Assembly: GCF_029689945.1 (NCBI RefSeq)
Contig: NZ_CP121451.1
Location: 3,162,001 to 3,226,000 of the forward strand
Length of the DNA: 64,000 nt
Direction of reading: 5' to 3'
Source: Paenibacillus amylolyticus
GTDB taxonomy: Bacteria; Bacillota; Bacilli; Paenibacillales; Paenibacillaceae
Notes under the pieces: generated by a model
Seen by the model: the letters and a program-made list of their open reading frames with translations, nothing else
Told to the model about the DNA's origin: nothing
Database searches by the model: none
Translations under genes and position numbers: made by a program
In this document: piece after piece, positions 46,894 through 57,133 of the stretch
Position numbering within the stretch: the first letter of the stretch is position 1
Layout of the letters: the number at the start of each line of letters is the position of its first letter

Positions 46894-48147
46894 ATGAGTA
46901 TCGATAAATACCAAGAAACTTACATTCAGACTAATTTTGCCGACCGTATCGGTGGCTCCAACTATGGTAAAGACACGAACATTTATAAATTCGAGAAAAT
47001 CAAACGCGCCAAAGCTTCGGCCAAAAAAGATTTTCCTGATGTGGAACTGATTGACCTTGGTGTAGGTGAACCGGATGAAATGGCGGATGCAGGCATTGTG
47101 GCTGCACTTGCAGAAGAAGCTTCCAGACCTGAGAACCGTGGTTATGCCGACAATGGTATTCCTGAATTCAAAGCTGCTGCAGCTTCCTACCTGAAAAACG
47201 TATTTAACGTGGAAGGTATCGATGCAGATAATGAAATCGTGCACTCCATTGGTTCCAAACCGGCTTTGGCGATGATGCCTTCATGCTTCATCAATCCGGG
47301 TGATGTGACCATCATGACCGTTCCAGGTTACCCGGTTATGGGGACACACACGAAGTATCTGGGTGGAGAAGTGTTCAACATTCAATTGACGAAAGAGAAC
47401 AACTTCTTGCCTGATCTGACGGCTATTCCGGAAGACATCGCAAAACGTGCGAAGTTACTCTACCTGAACTACCCGAATAACCCAACAGGTGCGAGCGCGA
47501 CGGTAGAGTTCTTCACTGAAGTCGTGGAGTGGGCTAAGAAATACAATGTTGTGGTTGTGCATGATGCTCCATATGCAGCATTGACGTATGATGGTAAAAA
47601 ACCGTTCAGCTTCTTGTCGGTACCTGGAGCGAAGGATGTCGGCGTAGAACTGCACTCTCTATCCAAGTCTTACAACATGACAGGTTGGAGAATCGGATTC
47701 GTAGCGGGTAACCCGCTTGTCGTCAAAGCATTCAGTGACGTGAAGGACAACAATGACTCCGGTCAGTTCATCGCGATCCAAAAGGCTGCTGCTTACGGAT
47801 TGAATCACCCTGAAATTACGGAAAAAATTGCAGAGAAATATTCTCGTCGTCACGACCTGCTCGTTGCCGCATTGAACGAACTGGGCTTCCAGGCTGAAAA
47901 ACCTAAAGGTTCCTTCTTCCTGTATGTTGAAGCACCAAAAGGTGTGGTTGGCGGACGTCGATTCGAATCCGGCGAAGATTTCTCCCAATTCTTGATCCGT
48001 GAGAAATTGATCTCATCTGTACCTTGGGATGATGCGGGTAACTTTGTTCGTTTCTCCGTAACCTTTGAAGCGAAGGGTGAAGAGGAAGAGAAACGCGTTA
48101 TTGCTGAGATCAAACGTCGTCTGAGCGACGTACAATTCGAATTTTAA
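46894..48147 (+). CDS. dapL: LL-diaminopimelate aminotransferase DapL
   Basis: PLP-dependent enzyme that converts tetrahydrodipicolinate directly to LL-diaminopimelate, bypassing the acylated intermediates of the Dap pathway. ATG 46894 is chosen because GAGGAG lies 12 bases upstream; ATG 46882 is too close to it. 417 residues, intact. LGVGEPDEMADAGIV, GYADNGIPEFKAAAASYL, YLNYPNNPTGA, VVVHDAPYAALTYDG and the PLP Lys in LHSLSKSYNMTGWRIGF match DapL. It explains the supply of DAP for the DNPR-type MurE and, for spores, dipicolinate precursors. Ends with a strong terminator. Confidence 0.93.
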   Translation: MSIDKYQETYIQTNFADRIGGSNYGKDTNIYKFEKIKRAKASAKKDFPDVELIDLGVGEPDEMADAGIVAALAEEASRPENRGYADNGIPEFKAAAASYLKNVFNVEGIDADNEIVHSIGSKPALAMMPSCFINPGDVTIMTVPGYPVMGTHTKYLGGEVFNIQLTKENNFLPDLTAIPEDIAKRAKLLYLNYPNNPTGASATVEFFTEVVEWAKKYNVVVVHDAPYAALTYDGKKPFSFLSVPGAKDVGVELHSLSKSYNMTGWRIGFVAGNPLVVKAFSDVKDNNDSGQFIAIQKAAAYGLNHPEITEKIAEKYSRRHDLLVAALNELGFQAEKPKGSFFLYVEAPKGVVGGRRFESGEDFSQFLIREKLISSVPWDDAGNFVRFSVTFEAKGEEEEKRVIAEIKRRLSDVQFEF

Positions 48148-48181
48148 TGTAACGTATCTATAGATTAAACATATGAAAACG

Positions 48182-48207
48182 AAGAGACCGGTAACGGTCT
48201 CTTTTTT
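48182..48207 (+). terminator. Terminator after dapL
   Basis: Perfect 9-bp stem AAGAGACCG (48182-48190) with CGGTCTCTT (48195-48203), loop GTAA, followed by TTTT. Separates dapL from the surface-glycosylation operon. Confidence 0.9.
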
Positions 48208-48239
48208 ATGCTCATATTAGATTTTTTTGAGTTACTCCC

Positions 48240-48268
48240 TTTACAAAATTATACAAGCAACATATGAT
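48240..48268 (+). promoter_or_regulatory. SigA-type promoter of the lipid-linked pentose operon
   Basis: TTTACA (48240-48245), 17-base spacer, TATGAT (48263-48268), 57 bases before the first gene. Five of six bases match the consensus in each hexamer. Confidence 0.6.
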
Positions 48269-48325
48269 TAGATCTTTACGTTATTTTTTATATACAGAAG
48301 TTGTTTTTGAAGGGAGTTATTACAA

Positions 48326-49239
48326 TTGTTATCATCACGAACGAGTACGGTGTCATCACCAGCTGCTGGAGCAGGCAGTACAATATCAGGATTATTCAGA
48401 TTGTTAAGACCCAAACAGTGGACTAAAAATTTGCTGTTATTTGCTGCGTTGCTATTTTCTTTTGAGGAGATTCGGACAGAAACCATTCTTGCGACTTTGC
48501 TTGGTTTTATTCTATTTAGCCTCGTTGCAGGCTGTGTTTATATTTTAAATGACTTTGTAGACCGGGACAGGGATCGACAGCATCCGGTGAAAAATATCGT
48601 CCCATGGCTTCTGGGCAGGTGAATCCGGCGCATGCTTTGGTGTTTGGCATTATTCTGTTAATGCTTTCCTTAGGAACGGCCTTCATGATGAACCCTCTAT
48701 TCGGAGTGTTATGTATTGTCTATTTCCTGTTGAATGTATCATATTCATTTGTGCTGAAACATCTCGTCATTCTGGATATGATGACCATTGCAGCCGGCTT
48801 TGTGCTTCGTGCCATTGCAGGTGGAGTGCTGATTCATGTGCCATTCACACCGTGGTTTTTGATCTGTACCATGCTGTTGTCGTTGTTTTTGGCCATTGGC
48901 AAACGCAGAAATGAACTTACGTTGCTTGAGGGAAATACGGGGTCACACCGTAAGGTGTTGGACAACTACTCCATTACATTGCTGGATCAATTCAATACGA
49001 TTGTGACGACAGCTACGATTATCAGTTACTCTCTATTCACATTTACTTCAGATCGGACCATTCACCTGATGTGGACCATTCCACTGGTCATTTACGGCAT
49101 GTTCCGTTATCTGTATCTGATTCACATGAAGAACCAGGGCGGCTCGCCCGATCGTGTACTGTTTGAGGACAAGCCCATATTAATTACGGTAATTTTATAT
49201 GTAATCAGTGTTGTTACCATTTTTACTATCTTTGAATAA
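48326..49239 (+). CDS. UbiA-family decaprenyl(undecaprenyl)-phosphate phosphoribosyltransferase-like protein (one frameshift)
   Basis: Predicted integral membrane prenyltransferase that would move 5-phosphoribose from PRPP to a polyprenyl phosphate. TTG 48326 follows GAAGGGAG; repaired length 304 residues with eight or nine membrane segments. LLRPKQWTKNLLLFAALLFS at about 27-46, first Asp-rich motif LNDFVDRDRDRQHP and the second conserved block NVSYSFVLKHLVILDMMTIAAGFVLRAIAGG match the mycobacterial Rv3806c (DPPR synthase) subgroup of UbiA rather than ubiquinone or menaquinone enzymes. One A lost at about 48591-48595 (HPVKKYRPMASGQV restored) breaks the frame. First gene of a five-gene unit. 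Confidence 0.85.
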
Positions 49240-49257
49240 AGGCTGAGGGGGATCAGG

Positions 49258-49890
49258 GTGAAGAGCACGAAAGTTGCAATTTTTGATATCGATAAAACGA
49301 TTATACGCAGTGACTCCATGTTTCAATTTGTGTACTACGGTGTTCGCCGTTACCCGTGGCAGGTATGGAGATTACCTGTCATCGCATTACATACTGTTTT
49401 ATTCAAGGCAGGTTTCATGACTGTTGAACAAGTCAAACGATCCTACTTTCAAGAAATTGAGCGTATGTCTGAAAAGGATCTCGAACATTTCTTTGATACC
49501 CGATTGCGTACGTCCATTTTTGCCGAGGCGAGTGTAGAGATGCAGCATCGCAAAGAAGCAGGATATCATGTCTTGCTGGTCACTGCATCTCCGCATGCCT
49601 ATATGAAATATTTTAAAAACTTCCCCTGGGTGGATCATGTCATTGGAACTGAACTTGTCCGTCATGCGAATGGTTACACATGCAGGATTGATGGCAGCAA
49701 TTGCAAAGGGGAAGAGAAGGTACGCCGAATTCAGGCTTATCTGAGGGAGAAGGATATGGTCATTGACTATGACCAGTCATGTTCCTACTCGGACTCGTTA
49801 TCCGATCTTCCGGTCATCCAGCTTGTAAGTCAACGATACTTTATTAACAAGCGTGTTCCGGACATGGAGGCATTAACGTGGGGGAAATAA
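49258..49890 (+). CDS. HAD-superfamily IB phosphatase, putative polyprenyl-phospho-ribose-phosphate phosphatase
   Basis: 210-residue soluble phosphatase. Motif I VAIFDIDKTIIRSDS (nucleophile and acid/base Asp at 10 and 12), motif II LLVTASPHAY (Ser/Thr), Lys in CKGEEKVRRI, motif III YSDSLSDLPVI. This is the subfamily IB pattern, shared with phosphoserine phosphatase, but the gene follows a DPPR-synthase-like gene by 18 bases. The expected next step there is removal of the 5-phosphate from polyprenyl-phosphoryl-phosphoribose. That role is inferred from context. GTG 49258 follows TGAGGGGGATCAGG. Overlaps the next gene by 13 bases. Confidence 0.8.
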   Translation: MKSTKVAIFDIDKTIIRSDSMFQFVYYGVRRYPWQVWRLPVIALHTVLFKAGFMTVEQVKRSYFQEIERMSEKDLEHFFDTRLRTSIFAEASVEMQHRKEAGYHVLLVTASPHAYMKYFKNFPWVDHVIGTELVRHANGYTCRIDGSNCKGEEKVRRIQAYLREKDMVIDYDQSCSYSDSLSDLPVIQLVSQRYFINKRVPDMEALTWGK

Positions 49891-50207
49891 AATCGCGTCA
49901 TACCGGTAAATGGTTGATGCTAATTTCGGCTTTTCTGACAGCAACGGGTCAATTGTTCTGGAAATGGGGACTAACCGAGTGGATCTACCTGGGCGTTGGT
50001 TTTCTGTGTTATGGACTTGGGGCCATTCTGATGATTAAAGCTTTTGCTCTGGAAAAACTCTCGGTGGCTTACCCTCTGATGTGTGCCAGCTACGTATTTG
50101 CCTTAATCTATGGATATTATTTGCTTGGAGAAGAAATTTCGGTGCAGAAGCTGGCAGCAGTTATGTTGCTTGGAATCGGGGTGACATTAACCAGTGTTGA
50201 TCGATAG
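49878..50207 (+). CDS. Small EamA/SMR-like membrane protein, first of a pair (ArnE-like)
   Basis: 109 residues with four membrane segments (LMLISAFLTATGQLFWKWG, IYLGVGFLCYGLGAILMIKAF, LMCASYVFALIYGYYLLG, KLAAVMLLGIGVTLTS). The pattern, including the Gln-Lys in TGQLFWKWGL and LSVAYPLMCASYVFALIYG, is that of half-size drug/metabolite transporters such as ArnE, which works with ArnF to flip undecaprenyl-phosphate-aminoarabinose. GTG 49878 starts within the phosphatase gene. Pairing with the next gene is inferred from adjacency and size. Confidence 0.75.
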   Translation: MGEIKSRHTGKWLMLISAFLTATGQLFWKWGLTEWIYLGVGFLCYGLGAILMIKAFALEKLSVAYPLMCASYVFALIYGYYLLGEEISVQKLAAVMLLGIGVTLTSVDR

Positions 50208-50514
50208 CTGGATGGTTGCCGTTTTAATTGTCATGACGTTGTGTGGTGCCCTGGGCGGGGCCGGACTGAAAGCTTATGCATCGAGTCGCAATCGTCTGCA
50301 TGTTCTCATGGGACTTGGATTCTACGGAACGGGTGCGTTACTGAACATTGTATTGTTGAAGTTTCTTCCATTAACGATTGTGTTGCCCGCAAATGCATTA
50401 ACGTATGTCTGGACCCTGATCATTGCGATGCTGGTTTTCAAAGAAAAGGTGGGCCCTTTACGCTGGATCGGTGTGGCCTGTATTATGGGTGGCCTATGTT
50501 TGTTGGTGTTCTAA
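50194..50514 (+). CDS. Small EamA/SMR-like membrane protein, second of a pair (ArnF-like)
   Basis: 106 residues, four membrane segments (WMVAVLIVMTLCGALGGAGLKAYA, VLMGLGFYGTGALLNIVLLKF, IVLPANALTYVWTLIIAMLVF, WIGVACIMGGLCLLVF). TTG 50194 overlaps the previous gene by 14 bases; the first residue is uncertain, since no ribosome site is strong. Same fold class as its partner but clearly different in sequence, as in heterodimeric ArnE/ArnF flippases. In the present operon the natural cargo would be the lipid-linked pentose. Confidence 0.72.
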   Translation: MLIDSWMVAVLIVMTLCGALGGAGLKAYASSRNRLHVLMGLGFYGTGALLNIVLLKFLPLTIVLPANALTYVWTLIIAMLVFKEKVGPLRWIGVACIMGGLCLLVF

Positions 50515-50692
50515 TTTGAACTAAAGATTATTTATACGAGCACTACGATGACAGAATAACCTTCCAATCGCTGTTATCCCCAGATTTTTTGATTCCTTTT
50601 CTTAATGGGAAATCCGGTGATAAAGGCGAACGCTCCGCTTTTTCAGGTCTTTTCTGTCCTCTCCGTTTTTGTATACATGATTAGTTCAAATT
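50513..50692 (+). repeat. MITE-like repeat, copy A
   Basis: 180 bases bounded by the exact 11-base inverted repeat AATTTGAACTA (50513-50523) and TAGTTCAAATT (50682-50692). Its core (50566-50665) is homologous to the reverse complement of 58619-58719, including a 23-base exact match around GGTGATAAAGGCGAACGC. The left end touches the stop codon of the previous gene and the right end abuts the -10 of the next gene. Confidence 0.7.
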
Positions 50693-50697
50693 ATATA
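50669..50697 (+). promoter_or_regulatory. Candidate promoter for the GT-C gene
   Basis: TTGTAT (50669-50674), 17-base spacer, TATATA (50692-50697), 40 bases before the start. It overlaps the right end of the repeat, so the element may supply part of the promoter. Confidence 0.4.
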
Positions 50698-50736
50698 GTT
50701 TTTTTATAAAATTTTTATTGGATGTGAAATGATAGC

Positions 50737-52038
50737 ATGAAATTTTTGGACTACATATTCTATAATCGAAGAGCCAACTGGACAGCTTTTTACCTGTTTG
50801 CAGGATTTGCTCTGTTCTATGGTTTAATGAACGGCTCGTACGTTCTGTACATTGAAAATAATGCAGAAGTGCTCGGAGCGTATAGCCCATTTAATACGAC
50901 GCTGTTTCCAATCAACTTATTCAACTTTGATCCATCGATGTATTACGGCGACAACAGTTCTTCCGTGATTCATCCGCTGATTTCCTTTCTGTCAGTCACC
51001 CTTGCGGCTGTAGCGAAGCTGCTGGGAGGCAACTGGTTCTTTCTAATTTTGCAATCGCTGGTGAATGCAGGTTCGGTGGTGCTGGCGTATCTCTTCCTGA
51101 GTCAAAAAGAAGATAAACCGACGATTATACCTTTGCTGTTCGCCTTACTGTTTGGTTTCAGTTCCTACCTCATGTATACTGCGTTGATCCCGGACTCGTA
51201 TCCTTATGTACAGTTCGTTATTCTCTTCTCCGTGGTTTACATGCAGTACACTCGTGAGCGTCAGGACGTACGATATGTACCCAATGCGTTGCTTGCATCG
51301 ATTAACTTCGGACTAACCTCAACCAATATCGTACCGTTTGCTGGTGCCACTTTCTTCAATATGCATGCATGGCGTAAGGCCAATTTGAAAAAATACATTG
51401 GTATCATGGCACTAGCGGTTCTGATTATTGTCGTTATGACAGGCATTCAGTATGTTGCATTTGGAGGTCGCAGCTGGGTTAGTAACTGGTTTTTGGGCAT
51501 TCAAAATGGTGGGACTAGCTATGCAACACCATTCCAGTTCGCTGTTCATTGGAAAGCATTGAATATGCTAACGATTAATCCGATGCTGACACCGAAGATG
51601 CATTTACTCGATCCGGGCATGGCTGCCTTTGTTACGGATCTATCCCGTTCCAACCCAATTGTTGTGCAGATTACAGGGATCTTTATTTTACTATTGGCAC
51701 TCATGGGCATCATTAAAGGCATTCGTGAACGTGAAGTATGGACCCTTGTTCCATATATTCTGTTTGCTTTTTTGCTTCATGTCGTCGTGGGTTTCGGATT
51801 GGCTGTATTTCAATATGACATGTACCTGTATGCGGGACACTATCTGTTTGCGTTCTTCCTGTTGGGTGGAGGTTTCGTCATCAGCCTTCGCCCGGGATCG
51901 GGGAAAAAAGTGGTTATAGGCTTGATCATGTTGTGTGTTATCGTTACGGCAAGTAATAACATCTATCGCCATATAGAAACATTAACAACAATCAAGCAAT
52001 CCTATGATCAGCTCGAACAGGAACGTTCAGTGAAATAA
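50737..52038 (+). CDS. Multi-pass membrane protein, GT-C glycosyltransferase-like
   Basis: 433 residues with about ten membrane segments and extracytoplasmic loops. After the first membrane segment comes a long outside loop (YVLYIENNAEVLGAYSPFNTTLFPINLFNFDPSMYYGDNSSSVIHPLISFLS), with acidic residues where GT-C enzymes place catalytic Asp/Glu; another loop is rich in Asn, Gly and aromatic residues (FLGIQNGGTSYATPF). Overall layout is that of polyprenyl-phosphate-sugar-dependent transferases, but no family signature is certain. ATG 50737 is weakly preceded by GGATGTGA. As last gene of the operon it is the natural candidate to transfer the lipid-linked pentose to an outside acceptor. Function is inference. 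Confidence 0.65.
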   Translation: MKFLDYIFYNRRANWTAFYLFAGFALFYGLMNGSYVLYIENNAEVLGAYSPFNTTLFPINLFNFDPSMYYGDNSSSVIHPLISFLSVTLAAVAKLLGGNWFFLILQSLVNAGSVVLAYLFLSQKEDKPTIIPLLFALLFGFSSYLMYTALIPDSYPYVQFVILFSVVYMQYTRERQDVRYVPNALLASINFGLTSTNIVPFAGATFFNMHAWRKANLKKYIGIMALAVLIIVVMTGIQYVAFGGRSWVSNWFLGIQNGGTSYATPFQFAVHWKALNMLTINPMLTPKMHLLDPGMAAFVTDLSRSNPIVVQITGIFILLLALMGIIKGIREREVWTLVPYILFAFLLHVVVGFGLAVFQYDMYLYAGHYLFAFFLLGGGFVISLRPGSGKKVVIGLIMLCVIVTASNNIYRHIETLTTIKQSYDQLEQERSVK

Positions 52039-52097
52039 TGTAATCAACTAGTCAGAAGTATTAATTCATATAAGGATTCATATAAGGAAATAAGAAG

Positions 52098-52132
52098 AGG
52101 CCATTGGATGCAAAGTCCAACGGCCTTTTTTT
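52098..52132 (+). terminator. Terminator at the end of the surface-glycosylation operon
   Basis: AGGCCATTGGA (52098-52108) with TCCAACGGCCT (52116-52126), one mismatch, loop TGCAAAG, followed by TTTTTT. Lies between convergent genes. Confidence 0.85.
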
Positions 52133-52153
52133 ATTTATTGTCGAGCAATGGAG

Positions 52154-54826
52154 TTAAGCAATAATTTTGGTCTTCTTGGCATTTTCAGCTGAACGTTTGG
52201 TCAGACTGCTGAGTGGACGTTTCAATGCGAGCGCAACGATGAGACTTAGCCCGATGAACATACACAACCACAGAATATCCTTGATGGCAGTTGACCATAA
52301 TATACCGCCGACCGATTCACGCAGCAGACTGATCGCATACGTGAAGGGCATGAATGGATTCAATGCCTGGAAAAAGGGTGATGTCATGCTGATGGGGAAC
52401 GTACCACCGGAGCTGGAGAACTGGAACACCATGAAGATGATGGCGATCCCTTTTCCGATATTTCCAAAAACGGACAGCAGGGTGTACGTGATGGTCACAA
52501 ATACGGCACTCACCAACATCGCAAATAGAATAAACCACAGTTTATCTGCCACATAGGTACCCAGAATTAACATATCTCCCAGGGTGACGCATATCGCCTG
52601 AAGAAGGCCAATGGTCAGAAAAGTAGCGAGACGTCCAAGATATAATTCATATCCCCGGAACTTGCCTTCTGGATTCTCCGCTTCGGCACGAAGAAGAGAA
52701 ATCAGCAGGGTTGAACCGACCCACAAGGACAGCACGCCATAAAAGGGTGACATGGCCGATCCATAGTTCGGGATCGGGTAAAGCTGTTGTTCCTTGATTT
52801 GCACAGGACTTGCAAGGAAAGCACTCTCTTCTTCGATATCACCGCGCAAAAGTTTGGCGAGCTCGGCAAACTGGTTGTTACCTTCGACTTCCCTGAGCTT
52901 GTCAGCAGCTCTGCTGATGGCACTTTCCAATGCTGGCAGATCATCACGTACCAGGGTGGCAACACGATGTACTCCTTTTTCGACCTCCGGTAGCTGGTTC
53001 TGAACAAAATCGGATGCCTTGCCTATCTGTTTCTCGGCAGTAGGCAGATCATTCCGAACAAAATCAGCCGCTTCGTTCAGTTTGGTTCCCAGCTTGGGCA
53101 GATCGGTTCGAATGAAGGAAGAGACGGTGTTCAAAGCCTGGATGAAACCTTCACTTTTATTCGCAAGTGTCTCGGATATCTCATGGATCTTGGATTGGAT
53201 TTGAGGCAGTTCGCTCTGGATTTTGGTCAACTCGGTCTGCCCAAACGTAATGCCTTCTTTGGCAGATGCAAGAATGTCTGCAATATCCGGAATTCGATCT
53301 CTTGCTCCCTGCAGTGTACTTGCTGAACTGGAGAGAATGGACCTCAGCTTATCTGCACCAGCCGATAGAGCCGGAGATATGACACTTTCATATGTGTTCA
53401 AGAGATTGCCAATGCCGCTGCTAATGTCTTTGGAAAGCAAATTTAACTGAGTGATGACGTCTGCTGGCGGCGTTGTATTGCGACGCAGGGCATCACTCAT
53501 GATGCCAGCCAGGCGGATTTGCAACTGCATTTTATCTGAAACGGAATTCAACTGCTGAATTTGATCGGCAAGCGGATGGCTTGGAAGCAAGTTATCTACT
53601 TTGCCCAGTAGGCTTGCCATACTGTCGACGAGTTTTACTGCAATCCCCAAGCGTGCAGCAATCCGGTCCAGATCATCTGCTGTGGGCAGGTTATCAAGAT
53701 CCGAGTTTTGCAATTGTGCAAATACGTCTCCAGCAGCGTTGGTAATCTGCTGCACCAGCAGCAAGTTCTGGCGGATCGTTGGGCCAATAGCCTGAAACGC
53801 TTCTTCGCTTGAATCCACAAATTGATTCAAGCCATCGGCTAGCTCAATCCCATTACCAGCAATACGGGATACCTTGTCCAGATCTTGTTCTGCGGCCGTT
53901 ACGATAGTCAAGGCTTTATTGGTTTTGTCCAGAGCTGTCTGGATGACACCTGATACCTGACCAAAGTTTTCATCCACTTCTCGAATGCGTTCTACCGCTT
54001 TTTGGATCTCCGGTATCCGGCCTTGAATAGCCAGCACTTCGGAAGCCGCATCATTAATTTGTGGCCAATATTCCTGAACCTTGAGTACATACTGTGCCGC
54101 TTGATTAATTTCAGGTAGTTTTTTTTCGATTTCGACGATCTTTTGAGCATCTTTTACAATCTCAGGCATGGCTTTTTCCACTACTAGTACCTTTTGACCC
54201 GCGGCTTGTATGGCCGGAAGATTTTTCTCCAGTGTGAAAATGCCATTCTCCATCTTGCGCAAAGTGGGAAGCTGCGCGTTAATTTCAACCCCGGCTTCCT
54301 TTAGCTTGGTTAGAACGGCCTCACTGACGGCTTCAGTGAAATTTTCATTGATTTGTGTCGTTATCGCAGATATACCAGAGCCTGTGATTTTAGGCGCAAT
54401 GGCATTCACCTTCTCATTAACGGTATAGATGACCTCGGGGCGCTCCAGCTTTCCGTCAACGATGCCTGTAATTTTGGATGAAAAGTCTCCGGGGATAAGC
54501 AGGCTTGCATAATAATCTCCTGTTTGTACCCCCGGCTGGCTTCGCTCCGATCTACAAAAGTCCAGCCCAGCTTTTCATTGTGCTTGAGACTGGATACCAA
54601 TTCGTCTCCGATATTGACATGGGTTCCAGCAACAGTCGCACCCTTGTCTTCGGTTGTCACTGCAATTTTGATCCCTTGGGTGTTACTGTACGGGTCCCAT
54701 ACAGACTTCACGTTGACCCAGTCATACACCCGGGCAGTAAAATGATAGCCACAATTAGAAATATACCTGTGGGAACCTTCAGAATATGCAACCAGTCTGT
54801 TTGTAAACGTGCCAAATGTGACGCAT
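52154..54826 (-). CDS. YhgE/Pip domain exporter with long coiled-coil region (three frameshifts near the N-terminus)
   Basis: Large membrane protein (about 890 residues after repair) of the family that includes the phage infection protein Pip and ESX/type VII-associated YueB relatives. Start ATG 54826 follows AGGAGGAAGTC and gives MRHIWHVYK; then one A (about 54809) and two G (about 54731 and 54533) are missing, which cancel in frame. The repaired N-terminus has a membrane segment (GIFLIVAIILLPGVYDWVNVKSVWDPYSNTQGIKIAVTTEDKG) typical of YhgE. About 430 residues of helical repeats follow (IPEIQKAVERIREVDENFG, LPKLGTKLNEAADFVRNDLP and similar), then five C-terminal membrane segments with the ABC-2-like domain. 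Function is not settled; the long outside stalk suggests cell-surface assembly or export. Confidence 0.82.
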
Positions 54827-55221
54827 GACTTCCTCCTAAATGTACATAAATGTAGGGCGTATCTTATTTCCATGTCGCATAGCTGCGAATCTTATGTATA
54901 TCGGCATTACAGCAGCATCTATGAATGGGTTTATGTTTATAAACTGTACCCATTTCACTTGGTACTAATTCAGAGCCTTCATTTAATGCGTGAATTGAAA
55001 CTTACCGTTTGTTCTATAAAGAAGTGTTTTGTCTCTACTTAAGCATAGTCAGAGGTTTATTTTGGTTATCTCAAATTTCTCATTTTCCTATGGATAAATA
55101 TGCAGAAATGTTGTATAATTATGAATAACCAATGAGATGTATTGTGCATGGATGTTTTTCAGCCTAACTGCTGATTCTAAGAGGAACGTAGCAGAGGATT
55201 TTCACCTGCGATGGTGAGGTG
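54827..55221 (+). other. Intergenic stretch between yhgE and the pyr promoter
   Basis: About 395 bases, AT-rich, between divergent genes. TATAAT at 55116-55121 is a possible -10; no convincing gene or terminator was found. It must hold the promoter of the minus-strand yhgE-like gene, which I could not pinpoint. Confidence 0.4.
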
Positions 55222-55250
55222 TTGACAGGGGGTTGTCTTTCTGTCATAAT
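55222..55250 (+). promoter_or_regulatory. SigA promoter of the pyr operon
   Basis: TTGACA (55222-55227), 17-base spacer, CATAAT (55245-55250). Transcription would start near 55257, giving a leader of about 280 bases with the attenuator. Confidence 0.75.
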
Positions 55251-55320
55251 TCATGAAGACAAACGGACATATTGACTACAGAATCCTGTGAGGTCCTGCA
55301 ATATGAACGACATGAATAGC

Positions 55321-57007
<1,687 letters not shown>

Positions 57008-57133
57008 CAGGGTCTGGCTGTGGGTCATAGGCTGACGGGACGGCAGTTCTTATAGAGCAATAAGAGAGTACACGATATAGAAAATCATCCGACTTGCGTG
57101 GTAAGCCGGACAGAACCGAAGCGGAGGGCAATT

